DNA of 64,000 nt from positions 3,162,001 to 3,226,000 of the forward strand of contig NZ_CP015453.1 in the NCBI RefSeq assembly GCF_003096095.1, read 5' to 3'. The position numbers were made by a program, and so were the translations under genes. Positions 17,460-27,002 of the stretch are shown here, one piece after another (positions within the stretch are counted from its first letter, which is position 1; the number at the start of each line of letters is the position of its first letter). The notes beneath the pieces are model-generated. The model worked only from the letters and a program-made list of their open reading frames with translations. It did not search any database and was not told where the DNA came from. The stretch is from Dietzia psychralcaliphila. GTDB taxonomy: Bacteria > Actinomycetota > Actinomycetes > Mycobacteriales > Mycobacteriaceae.

Positions 17460-17603
17460 TCAGTCGGCGCTGATGCTCGACACAGCCTCGAAGAAGTCGT
17501 TCATGCCCCCCTCGCCCCCCAGCGACCCGGTGAATGTGACGACGGCTCCGAGGATGTCGGTGATGCCTCCGAAGAGGTCGGACAGCTGACCGAAGTCGGG
17601 CAT
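17460..17603 (-). CDS. PorH-like 47-residue peptide, cassette 2
   Basis: Starts at an ATG with GGAG six bases upstream. The product begins MPDFGQLSDLFGG, contains ITDILGAVV as a hydrophobic face and FTGSLGGEG at 24-32, and ends with an acidic helix (NDFFEAVSSISAD). It shares MPDF and FTGSL-GEG with the cassette-1 paralogue. A longer open frame exists upstream to 17684, but the Shine-Dalgarno and the match with the paralogue fix the start. It is the first gene of cassette 2, lying 290 bases from the groEL2 stop on the same strand. Confidence 0.75.
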   Translation of the reverse strand: MPDFGQLSDLFGGITDILGAVVTFTGSLGGEGGMNDFFEAVSSISAD

Positions 17604-17829
17604 GGTGTTCTCCGTTCTCGTTTGCTCACGGCGCCCTCCGAGGCGCCTGAGGGCAACACTAAGAAGGACACACGTCCATGACAAGATCCGAAACCGGAGC
17701 TTTACCGCTGGTCACAGGCTATTTACGCATGGCCAATCAGATTACGTTCCTGTTACGGGCCCACCGGCCCCAACCGCGCCCCAACCGCGCGCTAGCCGCG
17801 CGCTAGCCGAACCCACAGACACGGAAATA
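17604..17829. other. Region between groEL2 terminator and cassette 2
   Basis: No gene is seen. The part from 17640 to 17760 is AT-richer and should hold the cassette-2 promoter. At 17768-17810 four 11-base units follow each other: two of CCCCAACCGCG and two of CGCTAGCCGCG type, the last one base short. Confidence 0.5.
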
Positions 17830-17871
17830 GGCCGTGGCCCGCACCGGAGTTCTCCGGTGCGGGCCACGGCC
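17830..17871 (-). terminator. groEL2 terminator
   Basis: A perfect 19-base stem (17830-17848 with 17853-17871) and a GTTC loop, 21 bases after the groEL2 stop. Confidence 0.9.
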
Positions 17872-17892
17872 CGGTGATCTGCGTGGGCTAGA

Positions 17893-19593
<1,701 letters not shown>

Positions 19594-19635
19594 TCAGATC
19601 CGCGCCTCACCTTGCGACCTCAATTCAGGTTCGTA

Positions 19636-19697
19636 CTGGCACTCAGGGTAGCCGAGTGCCAACCGCTTTTCTAGCACTCGCCCCCCACGAGTGCAAA
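19636..19697 (-). promoter_or_regulatory. Two CIRCE operators (HrcA sites) upstream of groEL2
   Basis: The first is CTGGCACTC-N9-GAGTGCCAA at 19636-19662, the second CTAGCACTC-N9-GAGTGCAAA at 19671-19697. Both match the CIRCE layout TTAGCACTC-N9-GAGTGCTAA with few changes, and they are nine bases apart. HrcA would repress groEL2 from here until heat shock. The 284-base gap from 19516 to 19799 holds no gene otherwise. Confidence 0.93.
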
Positions 19698-19799
19698 GGG
19701 TGCGCCCCGGTGTTCGCGACGGGCGAACGACACGCACGGCCGTGCCCGGTCCCCTACCATCGAGACGCCATCACGCCCGTCCCCGTTGGAAGGCCAGTC

Positions 19800-20276
19800 A
19801 TGCCCACCGAGTCCACGCCCGTCGGCGCCATTGAGAGTTCGATCGAGATCGACGCCCCTCCGGCCCGGGTCTGGGAGGTCATCTCCGAGGTCCGCAACGC
19901 CCCTCAGTGGAGCAGTCAGGCACACAAGGTCGTCGCTCTCGGGGGCCGCACGACCGCCGGGACGAGGGCGCTCAACATCAACAAGCGCGGTCCGCTCTTC
20001 TGGCCCACCACCAGCCGCGTGGTCGAGTTCGAACCCGGTCGACGGTTCGCCAACCGCATCACCGAGAACACCACGGTCTGGGTGTTCGAGCTCGAACCCA
20101 CCCCGGGCGGCGGCACCCGCCTCACCGAGCGTCGCGAGGTCCCCAGCGGACTGACCTTCATCTCCAAGTTCCTCACCGACAAGCTCTTCGGCGGCCAGCC
20201 CTCGTTCACCAAGGAGATGGACAAGGGCGTGTCAACGTCACTGAAGCGGATCAAGGCACTCGCCGAGCAGGGCTGA
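19800..20276 (+). CDS. SRPBCC (START-like) family protein
   Basis: A 158-residue protein with the typical opening IESSIEIDAPPARVWEVISEVRNAPQWS, strands in the middle and a long C-terminal helix ending in LKRIKALAE, the fold of SRPBCC proteins that bind a hydrophobic ligand. GGAAGG six bases before the ATG sets the start. The ligand is unknown. The following lipoprotein gene starts five bases after its stop, so the two are probably cotranscribed. It is divergent from groEL2. Confidence 0.82.
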   Translation: MPTESTPVGAIESSIEIDAPPARVWEVISEVRNAPQWSSQAHKVVALGGRTTAGTRALNINKRGPLFWPTTSRVVEFEPGRRFANRITENTTVWVFELEPTPGGGTRLTERREVPSGLTFISKFLTDKLFGGQPSFTKEMDKGVSTSLKRIKALAEQG

Positions 20277-20281
20277 CCGAC

Positions 20282-21040
20282 ATGTCCGGGGTGGGCGTGG
20301 GCGCGAGGGCCCGGTTCGGGTTCACGACCGTCCTCGCCGGCTCCCTCACAGTGGCGCTCACCGGCTGCGCGCTCTGGGCCGACGACGCGGACGGTCCCGC
20401 CACCCCCGACCGCGAGGAACCCGGCCCCACCCTGGCCGCGGGGCCGCCGCCCGGTGACTGGCAGGACGTCCGCAGCCCGACCGGTCTGGTCTACTCAGTC
20501 CCACCGGAGTGGGAACTGGGGGATCCGTTCGGTTCGCCCGACCCCGACGGTTCGGAGGTCCCGCAGGACGCGGGATCGGACTGGGGCTCGGGTTACGTCA
20601 CCACGGCCAACGCGATCGCCGACCGCGGTTACTGCGCGTCGGCCGGGTTGTCGTTCCGCACCCTGGCCGGCATCAGCACGGTGCTTCCGGGCGACGCCCG
20701 GGAGCAGGCAGAGTCCGCCTCCAGGGCCATGGCGGACTCCATAGACCGACGCTTCACCAGGAACGGCGCTGACGTGCCCGTTCCCGAGGCGCGGAGCATC
20801 GGCGTCTCGGGCGTTCCGGCCTGGTACGTCTCGCTCCGCGGCGCGGTGCGGCCACCCCGCGACTCCTGCACCCCGCCGACCATCCGGTTCGACACGGTCG
20901 CGGTGTCCACGAGGGCGTCGGACGGGTCCCCGGCCTCGCTCGTGTTCGTGCTCATGTCCGACGAGGACGAGCCTGGGGTCCAGCCGGAGGCGACGATCGA
21001 CGCGGTTGTGGCGTCTCTGCGCTACGACAACTCCGTCTGA
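20282..21040 (+). CDS. Predicted lipoprotein, function unknown
   Basis: A 252-residue protein with a hydrophobic N-terminal segment and lipobox ALTGC (Cys29), followed by an acidic Pro-rich spacer and a globular domain with two Cys (CAS and SCTPP regions) that may form a disulphide outside the cell. No family was recognised. It follows the SRPBCC gene by five bases. There is no clear independent Shine-Dalgarno, consistent with translational coupling. Confidence 0.72.
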   Translation: MSGVGVGARARFGFTTVLAGSLTVALTGCALWADDADGPATPDREEPGPTLAAGPPPGDWQDVRSPTGLVYSVPPEWELGDPFGSPDPDGSEVPQDAGSDWGSGYVTTANAIADRGYCASAGLSFRTLAGISTVLPGDAREQAESASRAMADSIDRRFTRNGADVPVPEARSIGVSGVPAWYVSLRGAVRPPRDSCTPPTIRFDTVAVSTRASDGSPASLVFVLMSDEDEPGVQPEATIDAVVASLRYDNSV

Positions 21041-21106
21041 CCGCGCCGCCACACGGCCTCGGGACGCGCAGGAACTCAGGTCCGGACGACCCTGGGCCGA
21101 CGGTCC

Positions 21107-21910
21107 TCAGGCCGCGGTGACCCCACCGGTCACCAGGGCGCCACTCGCGGAATCCTCACCCACCGCGACGTCGCTGATCTCCGTCGCGTCACTGATCTCC
21201 GTCGCGTCACTGTGGGGACCGCCCGCTGCACCGTTACCGAGTACACCGTCATCGAGCGCACCGATCCAGTCCCGGTCACCCCGAGCCCATGCCCAGCCGG
21301 CGGCGGCCACGTCTCCGGCACACCCGGTCGGCAGAGTCCGATCCACCGGCGGGACCCCGGGGCCGTCGGCGACCTGGATCAGGAGGGACGCCCCGGCCAG
21401 CTCGTACCGGAACCAACGGTCCTCGTCGACCTCCAGCTCCAACCGGTCCCCGTCCACCTCGAGCGCGCTCACCAGCTGATGCAGCAGTTCGTGGGTCACC
21501 CACGGCAGCGTCCCGTGCGGGCGACCGCGGACCGCGTGGTCGGTGATGCACGCGCCCGCGGTGGTCGGTCGGCGGTGGACGTCGACGTCGATCCGGACCC
21601 GCGGGTCGGCCACCAGGCCGAGTTCCGGCGTGGTCACCAGTAGTTGGTGGGGTGCCGCGAATCGCATGACGGCGTTGACCACGAGGGGGCGGGTGATCAC
21701 CCCGGGGTGGATCACCACACCAACGCCCTCGATTTCCGGGCGCCGGGTGAGAGCCCCGGTCTCGCCCACCGCGTCCGCCTCGGGGAAACGCGCACTGACC
21801 TGGTCGCGGAGTTCCTCGAGGTCGGTCCGGACGCGCTCGGGGAGATCGTCGAGGTGGGCCGCGCCGCGGAGATCCGGATCGGCCGGGGTGACGACAATCA
21901 CATAGCTCAT
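21107..21910 (-). CDS. Unknown 267-residue protein
   Basis: I do not recognise this protein. It begins MSYVIVVTPADPDLRGAAH, has mixed alpha/beta composition with no signal peptide or membrane segment, and resembles ESX-associated EspG-like proteins only in overall size and strand-rich middle (QLLVTTPELGLVADPRVRIDVDVH), which is too weak to name it. The C-terminal 45 residues are low-complexity, including a directly repeated SDATEI. Codon use is like that of its neighbours, and no overlapping frame on the other strand is better, so I take it as real. It converges on the lipoprotein gene and is divergent from the M20 peptidase. Confidence 0.55.
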   Translation of the reverse strand: MSYVIVVTPADPDLRGAAHLDDLPERVRTDLEELRDQVSARFPEADAVGETGALTRRPEIEGVGVVIHPGVITRPLVVNAVMRFAAPHQLLVTTPELGLVADPRVRIDVDVHRRPTTAGACITDHAVRGRPHGTLPWVTHELLHQLVSALEVDGDRLELEVDEDRWFRYELAGASLLIQVADGPGVPPVDRTLPTGCAGDVAAAGWAWARGDRDWIGALDDGVLGNGAAGGPHSDATEISDATEISDVAVGEDSASGALVTGGVTAA

Positions 21911-21991
21911 GCCGACTACTCTACTTCATCCCCGGTTCATCTGCCGTTCATGTTCTCAGGGAGTGTCGCACCGCGGATCTAGGCTGACCCC

Positions 21992-23464
21992 ATGTCCGAC
22001 CCATCCCCGTTCTCCGCCCCGCATCCGGTTCTGGCCCCTCTCGCCGAGGCGGTGGCCGCGCAGCTCGACCGCGCGCGCTCCGACCTCGCCGACCTGGTGT
22101 CCCTGCCCTCCGTCCACGGCGCCGAACCCGAGGCGTGCGCGCGGGCCTGTGAACTGGTGCGCACCCTGTTGAGCGAACTGCCGGTCCCCGGACTCGGCCC
22201 GGACGCGGTCGAGGTGGTCGAGACCTCCGACGGTTCACTGGCGGTGTTCGCCCATCGGCCCGCCGCCCCCGGCCGCCCCACCGTGCTGCTGTACAGCCAC
22301 TACGACGTGCAGCCCTCCGGCGATCCCGGCGAGTGGACCACGTCGCCGTGGGAACTGACCGAGCGCGACGGCCGGTGGTACGGCCGCGGGGCCGCCGACT
22401 GCAAGGGCAACCTGGTCGCCCACCTCACCGCCCTGCGCGCCCTGGCCGCCCCGGGCGAGCCCGGGCCGGGTGCGACCGGTCACCGTGCGGGTGACGACGA
22501 CGAGGCGACCCCCGGCCCCGCGGACCCGCTGAACGGTCTGGGGATCAGGATCGTGGTGGAGGGCTCGGAGGAGACCGGCGGTGGGGGCCTGGACGATCTC
22601 GTGTCGTCTCGGCCCGACCTGGTGGCCGCCGACGCGATCCTCATCGCGGACTCCGGGAACGTCTCGGTGGGCGTCCCCACGCTCACGACGAGTCTCCGGG
22701 GGATCGCGAACCTCGTCGTCGTGGTGGACACCCTCGAGGCCGGGGTCCACTCGGGCCAGTTCGGCGGCGCGGCGCCCGACGCACTGGGCGCACTCGTCTC
22801 GATCCTGGCCTCGCTCCGGGACCCCGGGACCGGCGCCACGACCGTCGACGGCCTGGATTTCACCGGCGAATGGGCCGGACAGCCGTATCCCGAGGAGACC
22901 TTCCGCGCCGACGCCGGGATCCTCGACGGGGTGGATCCGTCCACGGCGGCCCCGGTCGCCGACCTCGTGTGGTCGCGCCCGGCGGTCACCGTGCTGGGAA
23001 TCGACTGCCCGCCGGTCGAGGGGGCGATCGCCGCCGTCCAGCCCCGGGCCCGCGCCCTGGTCAACCTCCGCGTGCCGCCCGGGATGGACCCACTCGAAGC
23101 GCAGGAGCTCCTCGCGGCGCACATCGAGCGGCGCCGACCATGGAACGCGCGCGTGACGGTGGAGAAGGAGACGGTCGGGTATCCGTTCAGTTCGATTCCC
23201 GCAGGCGGCTCGGACCCGGTGCACGACCTTCTCTCGGAGTGCCTGGCGCAGGCGTACGGCGCCGCGGAGGTGGCGCAGGTCGGCTCCGGCGGGTCCATCC
23301 CGCTGTGCACGGCACTGCGCGAGGCCCATCCGCGGGCCAGCATCGCACTGTTCGGCGTGGAGGATCCGGCCGCCGCGATCCACTCCCCCGACGAGAGCGT
23401 GGACCCGCGGGAGATCGAGCGCATCGCGCTGGCCGAGGCGGCGTTCCTGCAGCGCTTCCGCTGA
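21992..23464 (+). CDS. M20 family metallopeptidase (dipeptidase type)
   Basis: A 490-residue zinc peptidase. Metal-binding residues are visible: His103 and Asp105 in YSHYDVQP, the bridging Asp136 in GRGAADCKGN, and Glu193-Glu194 in EGSEETGGGG. The dimerisation lid domain follows (about 225-360), with LEAGVHSGQFGG at its start. The substrate is probably a dipeptide or an acylated amino acid. A 30-residue Asp/Gly/Pro-rich insert (155-182) is unusual. No signal peptide. It stands alone with a short tandem repeat starting at its stop codon. Confidence 0.88.
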   Translation: MSDPSPFSAPHPVLAPLAEAVAAQLDRARSDLADLVSLPSVHGAEPEACARACELVRTLLSELPVPGLGPDAVEVVETSDGSLAVFAHRPAAPGRPTVLLYSHYDVQPSGDPGEWTTSPWELTERDGRWYGRGAADCKGNLVAHLTALRALAAPGEPGPGATGHRAGDDDEATPGPADPLNGLGIRIVVEGSEETGGGGLDDLVSSRPDLVAADAILIADSGNVSVGVPTLTTSLRGIANLVVVVDTLEAGVHSGQFGGAAPDALGALVSILASLRDPGTGATTVDGLDFTGEWAGQPYPEETFRADAGILDGVDPSTAAPVADLVWSRPAVTVLGIDCPPVEGAIAAVQPRARALVNLRVPPGMDPLEAQELLAAHIERRRPWNARVTVEKETVGYPFSSIPAGGSDPVHDLLSECLAQAYGAAEVAQVGSGGSIPLCTALREAHPRASIALFGVEDPAAAIHSPDESVDPREIERIALAEAAFLQRFR

Positions 23465-23524
23465 CCCGGGGCGCTGCGCCCGCACTGACCCGGAGTGCTG
23501 CGTCCGCACTGACCCGGGGCGGCG
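23461..23524. repeat. 24-base tandem repeat, about 2.7 copies
   Basis: Units start at 23461, 23485 and 23509 (CTGACCCGGGGCGCTGCGCC type). The first unit includes the stop codon of the M20 peptidase, so the repeat may have arisen by duplicating the gene end. Confidence 0.75.
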
Positions 23525-23575
23525 GAATGCGGTGCGCGGCGCTGCCGGAGCGGGATCGGCGATACGCTCGCACGC

Positions 23576-26032
23576 GTGAACCACCGCCCGGATCTGGATC
23601 TGACCCTCCGTCTCTCGGCGTCCGCCGCCGACTCCCGCCGAGGGATCGTTCGCGCGCACCCCGAGGTGATCCTGGCGCTGGGGATGCGCGAGTGGGATGC
23701 GATCGAGATCGTGGGCGCCCGCACCACCGCGGCCGTGGTCGCCAAGACCGGATCCCGGGCCCCCAGCGGAATCCTGGTGGTGGACGAGGTCATCGCCGCC
23801 AACTGCGGCCTGGGCGAGGACGCGCGGGTGACCGTCCGGGCCGCCCGGGTCACGGGTGCCCAGTCCGTGGAGGTCCAGGGTCTTCCCCCCGCCGGCCGGG
23901 GCGTGGCCGAGCGGGTGCTGCGCTCGGCGCTGCTGGGCAAGGTGGTGCGCGTGGGTGACTCGGTCACGCTGCTGCCCCGCGACCTGGGCCCCGACTTCCC
24001 CACCGCCGACACCTCCCGCACCCTGCGCAACACCATGGGCGTGCAGTGGAGCACCGAACTGCTCACCGTCACCGCGACCGTGCCCGACGGGGTCGTCTCG
24101 GTCCAGCCCACCACCGCGGTGGTCGCCACGGGCGCCTCGCTCCCCGGTTCGGGGGCGACGACGACGGGTCCCGCCGCCCCCGCCGCGAGAGCCGCCGCGG
24201 GCTCCGGCGCCGGCGCGGGCACGGGTGTCGGCGCGGGCACGGGCACGGGTGTCGGCGCGGGCTACAACGCCGGCATGGGCACCGGCGTCGGTGCCACCTC
24301 AGGCGGCGGGGAGCAGTCCTCTGCGGGCGCGGCGATCACCGCGGTCAGCCGCGACGACCTGGTGGGCGTTGTCGACCAGGCCGAGGTGTTGGAGCAGTGG
24401 CTCTCCCTGGCTCTGGACCGGGCCGAGCTCCTTCGCACCCTGGGCGCCTCCCCGCACCTCGGTGTGCTGGTGGCGGGTCCGCCCGGGGTCGGCAAGGCCA
24501 CGCTGGTGCGGTCGGTCGCCGGTGACCGACGACTCGAGGTGCTCGACGGACCGTCCGTGGGGTCTCTGGACCCGGCGGGCCGACTCGAGGCCGTCCGGGC
24601 CGCCGCCGAGCGCGCCCGCGTGAACGGCGGGATCCTGCTCGTCACCGACGTGGACGCCCTACTGCCCGCGCAGACCGAGCCTGTGTCCACGCTGGTGCTG
24701 GACCGGTTGCGTTCCGTCGTCGCGAATCCGGGTTCGGTGCTGGTGGCCACGTGTGTGCGCCCCGAGGACGCCGACGCCCGGTTGCGGGATCCCGACGTCT
24801 GCGACCGCGTCCTGGACCTGCCCCTGCCCGGCTCGGCCGACCGTGCCGCCCTGCTCGAGGTGCTCCTGCGGGACGTGCCCACCGGGGAGCTGGACCTGTC
24901 CGCCGTCGCCGACCGGACACCCGGATACGTGGCGGGAGACCTACGGGCGCTGACCCGCGAGGCCGCGCTGCGCGCTGCCGGCCGCGCCGCCGGCAACAGC
25001 AACGGCAACGGAGCGGGCAGCGGCGGGGGCGGGGTCGGAGTCGGCGAGGGCCGCGAGGGCAGCGGCAGCGGCAGCGGCAGCGGCGAGGAAGGTGGCGGCG
25101 AGAGCCACGGTCGCGCCGATAGCGGGCCCGAAGCCGTCACGGTCCGCCTGGAGCAGGACGACCTCATGGGCGCGATCGCCGTGATCCGGCCACTGTCACG
25201 CTCGGGAACCGAGGAGCTGAGCCTGGGATCGATCACCCTCGACGACGTCGGCGACATGGAGGAGGTGCGCCAGGCCCTCACCGAGACGGTGTTGTGGCCG
25301 CTCCAGCACCGCGAGTCGTTCGAGCGCCTGGGGGTGCAGCCCCCGCGCGGGGTCCTGCTCTACGGCCCACCCGGCTGCGGGAAGACCTTCGTGGTCCGGG
25401 CGCTGGCGGCGAGCGGACGGCTGACGGTCCACATGGTCAAGGGCGCCGAGCTCATGGACAAGTGGGTCGGCTCGTCCGAGAAGGCGGTGCGGGACCTGTT
25501 CCGCAAGGCGCGGGACTCGGCACCGTCGCTGGTGTTCCTCGACGAGATCGACGCCCTCGCCCCACGTCGCGGCCAGTCCGGGGACTCCGGGGTCGGCGAC
25601 CGCGTGGTGGCGGCGCTGCTCACCGAGCTCGACGGCGCCGAACCACTGGGCGACGTGGTGATCCTCGGCGCGACCAACCGCCCCGAGCTCATCGACCCGG
25701 CGCTGCTGCGGCCGGGGCGGCTCGAGAAGCTGGTCTTCGTCCCGCCGCCGGACGCCGCGGCGCGGGCGGACATCCTGCGCGCCGCCGGTCGGAACGTCCC
25801 GCTCGCGGAGGGCGTCGACCTGGTCGACCTCGCCGGGGACCTGGACGGGTACTCCGCAGCGGACTGCGCCGCACTGCTTCGGGAGTCGGCCCTCACCGCC
25901 ATGCGTCGCGACATCGACGCCGCCGAGGTCACCGCGGACGATGTGGCCCGCGCCCGACGGGTGGTCCCGCCCTCGCTCGACCCCGGCCAGGTCGAGAGCC
26001 TGCGGCTGTACGCCGAGCGACGCGAGAACTAG
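23576..26032 (+). CDS. CDC48/VCP-like tandem AAA+ ATPase
   Basis: An 818-residue ATPase with a CDC48-type double-psi-barrel N domain (about 1-190) and two AAA modules. D1 has a Walker A-like GPPGVGKAT (Lys307), but its Walker B reads LLVTDVDAL with Val359 in place of the catalytic Glu, so D1 probably binds but does not hydrolyse ATP. D2 is intact: GPPGCGKT (Lys603), LVFLDEIDAL (Asp656, Glu657), and the arginine-finger region GATNRPELIDPALLRPGR. Two Gly/Ser/Ala/Thr-rich linkers (about 203-250 and 475-520) join the parts and are probably flexible. The start is a GTG. M. tuberculosis has a homologue (Rv0435c, from memory). Substrates are unknown. Confidence 0.9.
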   Translation: MNHRPDLDLTLRLSASAADSRRGIVRAHPEVILALGMREWDAIEIVGARTTAAVVAKTGSRAPSGILVVDEVIAANCGLGEDARVTVRAARVTGAQSVEVQGLPPAGRGVAERVLRSALLGKVVRVGDSVTLLPRDLGPDFPTADTSRTLRNTMGVQWSTELLTVTATVPDGVVSVQPTTAVVATGASLPGSGATTTGPAAPAARAAAGSGAGAGTGVGAGTGTGVGAGYNAGMGTGVGATSGGGEQSSAGAAITAVSRDDLVGVVDQAEVLEQWLSLALDRAELLRTLGASPHLGVLVAGPPGVGKATLVRSVAGDRRLEVLDGPSVGSLDPAGRLEAVRAAAERARVNGGILLVTDVDALLPAQTEPVSTLVLDRLRSVVANPGSVLVATCVRPEDADARLRDPDVCDRVLDLPLPGSADRAALLEVLLRDVPTGELDLSAVADRTPGYVAGDLRALTREAALRAAGRAAGNSNGNGAGSGGGGVGVGEGREGSGSGSGSGEEGGGESHGRADSGPEAVTVRLEQDDLMGAIAVIRPLSRSGTEELSLGSITLDDVGDMEEVRQALTETVLWPLQHRESFERLGVQPPRGVLLYGPPGCGKTFVVRALAASGRLTVHMVKGAELMDKWVGSSEKAVRDLFRKARDSAPSLVFLDEIDALAPRRGQSGDSGVGDRVVAALLTELDGAEPLGDVVILGATNRPELIDPALLRPGRLEKLVFVPPPDAAARADILRAAGRNVPLAEGVDLVDLAGDLDGYSAADCAALLRESALTAMRRDIDAAEVTADDVARARRVVPPSLDPGQVESLRLYAERREN

Positions 26033-26120
26033 ACGCAGGGGGGCACTCGGGGCGGAAGGATCTATGCGCGCTGAGCGACTGGCGTGCGGAGCGACGGGCC
26101 GGGAGTCCGGTCACGTCGGG

Positions 26121-26150
26121 TTGCCGTGGTAAGTCACCGCCGTCTACAGT
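26121..26150 (+). promoter_or_regulatory. Promoter of the Ile-Leu-Val leader transcript
   Basis: TTGCCG (26121-26126) and TACAGT (26145-26150) are 18 bases apart. Transcription would start about 7-9 bases on, at or next to the ATG of the leader peptide at 26159, so the message would be leaderless. Confidence 0.55.
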
Positions 26151-26158
26151 TCTCCGTC

Positions 26159-26200
26159 ATGCGGAAGATTCTCGTAGTAACCGGACGTAACGGGGCCTGA
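26159..26200 (+). CDS. Leader peptide with Ile-Leu-Val-Val (attenuator)
   Basis: Thirteen codons: MRKILVVTGRNGA, then TGA. The run Ile-Leu-Val-Val contains all three branched-chain amino acids, as in attenuator peptides of ilv and leu operons. There is no Shine-Dalgarno, but a good promoter places the RNA start at this ATG, which fits leaderless translation common in Actinobacteria. A hairpin overlaps the end of the peptide. The downstream gene encodes a LeuA-type regulatory domain, which makes control by leucine plausible. Confidence 0.6.
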   Translation: MRKILVVTGRNGA

Positions 26201-26255
26201 AGACCGGCACCCCCGTTGCGTGGTTGCACGAACTCCGTCGGTCCCCACACCGACG
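26186..26255 (+). promoter_or_regulatory. Two hairpins between leader peptide and structural gene
   Basis: The first pairs CGTAACGGGG (26186-26195, inside the leader peptide) with CCCCGTTGCG (26211-26220), ten pairs with one G-U. The second pairs CGTCGGT (26236-26242) with ACCGACG (26249-26255) just ahead of the Shine-Dalgarno region of the gene at 26273. A ribosome stalled on the Ile-Leu-Val-Val codons could change which stems form. There is no U run, so control may be translational or Rho-dependent. Confidence 0.45.
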
Positions 26256-26272
26256 TCAGAGGCGAGAACACC

Positions 26273-26854
26273 ATGCACACCACCACACCGAGCTCCACCA
26301 GAGGCTCCACTGAAGGCTCCGCTGAAGCCACCACCCGGTCCACCACCCGGTCCACCACCCGTTCCACCACCGGGTCGATCCCCTGCCCCTTCGGCGACCG
26401 GTTCGGTCGTCGGTTGCCGCGCGGTTTCGCCGACGAGGCCGCGGGGATGGACTGGCGCACCCTGATCGACACCTACGCGCCGTCGACCGACCACTTCCAC
26501 CTGGCCGACCTCTCGCGCCGACCGCTGGGCCGCGGGATCACCGCCTACGAGGCGATCCTGGCCACCCGGGACCCCTCCGCCCCGGGCGAGTTCACCGCGC
26601 ACCGCCTGACCACCGAGTCCTGCGGCGACCTCACCGCCATGTCCGAGATGCTGGGCCGGATCGGGGCCCGCGTGGAGATCGAGCGATTCCACCAGTACGA
26701 GGGCCACGCGTTCGGCCAGACCGAGTCCTGGTGCACGATCCTGCGGGCCACCTGCGGCCGCCGCGCGACGTGGGCGCTGGGCTTCGGCGGGTCCCCCGCG
26801 GAGGCCTCGATCGCCGCTCTACTGAGCGCGGCGACCCTGCTCCACCTGCGCTGA
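26273..26854 (+). CDS. Stand-alone LeuA regulatory (dimerisation) domain protein
   Basis: A 193-residue protein. Residues 116-191 align by eye with the C-terminal allosteric domain of mycobacterial 2-isopropylmalate synthase: GDLTAMSEMLGRIG corresponds to GPLAAFVHALADVG, RFHQYEGHAFGQTES to DYYEHAMSAGDDAQA, and TWALGFGGSPAEASIAAL to VWGVGIAPSITTASLRAV. The catalytic TIM barrel is missing. The N-terminal 35 residues are a Thr/Ser/Arg repeat tract (TTRS units). It might bind leucine and act on full-length LeuA, or regulate something else. GAGGCGAG precedes the ATG. The Ile-Leu-Val-Val leader upstream supports a link to leucine. I know of no studied homologue. Confidence 0.6.
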   Translation: MHTTTPSSTRGSTEGSAEATTRSTTRSTTRSTTGSIPCPFGDRFGRRLPRGFADEAAGMDWRTLIDTYAPSTDHFHLADLSRRPLGRGITAYEAILATRDPSAPGEFTAHRLTTESCGDLTAMSEMLGRIGARVEIERFHQYEGHAFGQTESWCTILRATCGRRATWALGFGGSPAEASIAALLSAATLLHLR

Positions 26855-27002
26855 GAGAGTTCACGTCGGCCGCTTTCTGTAAAGTGATCGACGAACCCCG
26901 ATCCTGGTCGACCACCGGCATCCCGCCCCTTCCGGCGGGGGTGTCCGTGCGTCGTCGTCCGGGCTACACGTCGTCCGGTCCACACAATGAGAGGAGCCGC
27001 CG
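26855..27002 (+). promoter_or_regulatory. Upstream and leader region of the mrp operon
   Basis: TAAAGT at 26880-26885 is a possible -10 box; the downstream leader of about 110 bases contains a six-pair hairpin CCCGCC-CCTTCC-GGCGGG at 26922-26939. GAGAGGAG precedes the GTG of mrpA. I see no known ion-sensing riboswitch consensus here. Confidence 0.35.

Noticed and set aside
26855-27002. Ion-sensing riboswitch ahead of mrpA
   Set aside because: Only one short hairpin is seen and no conserved riboswitch block could be matched.
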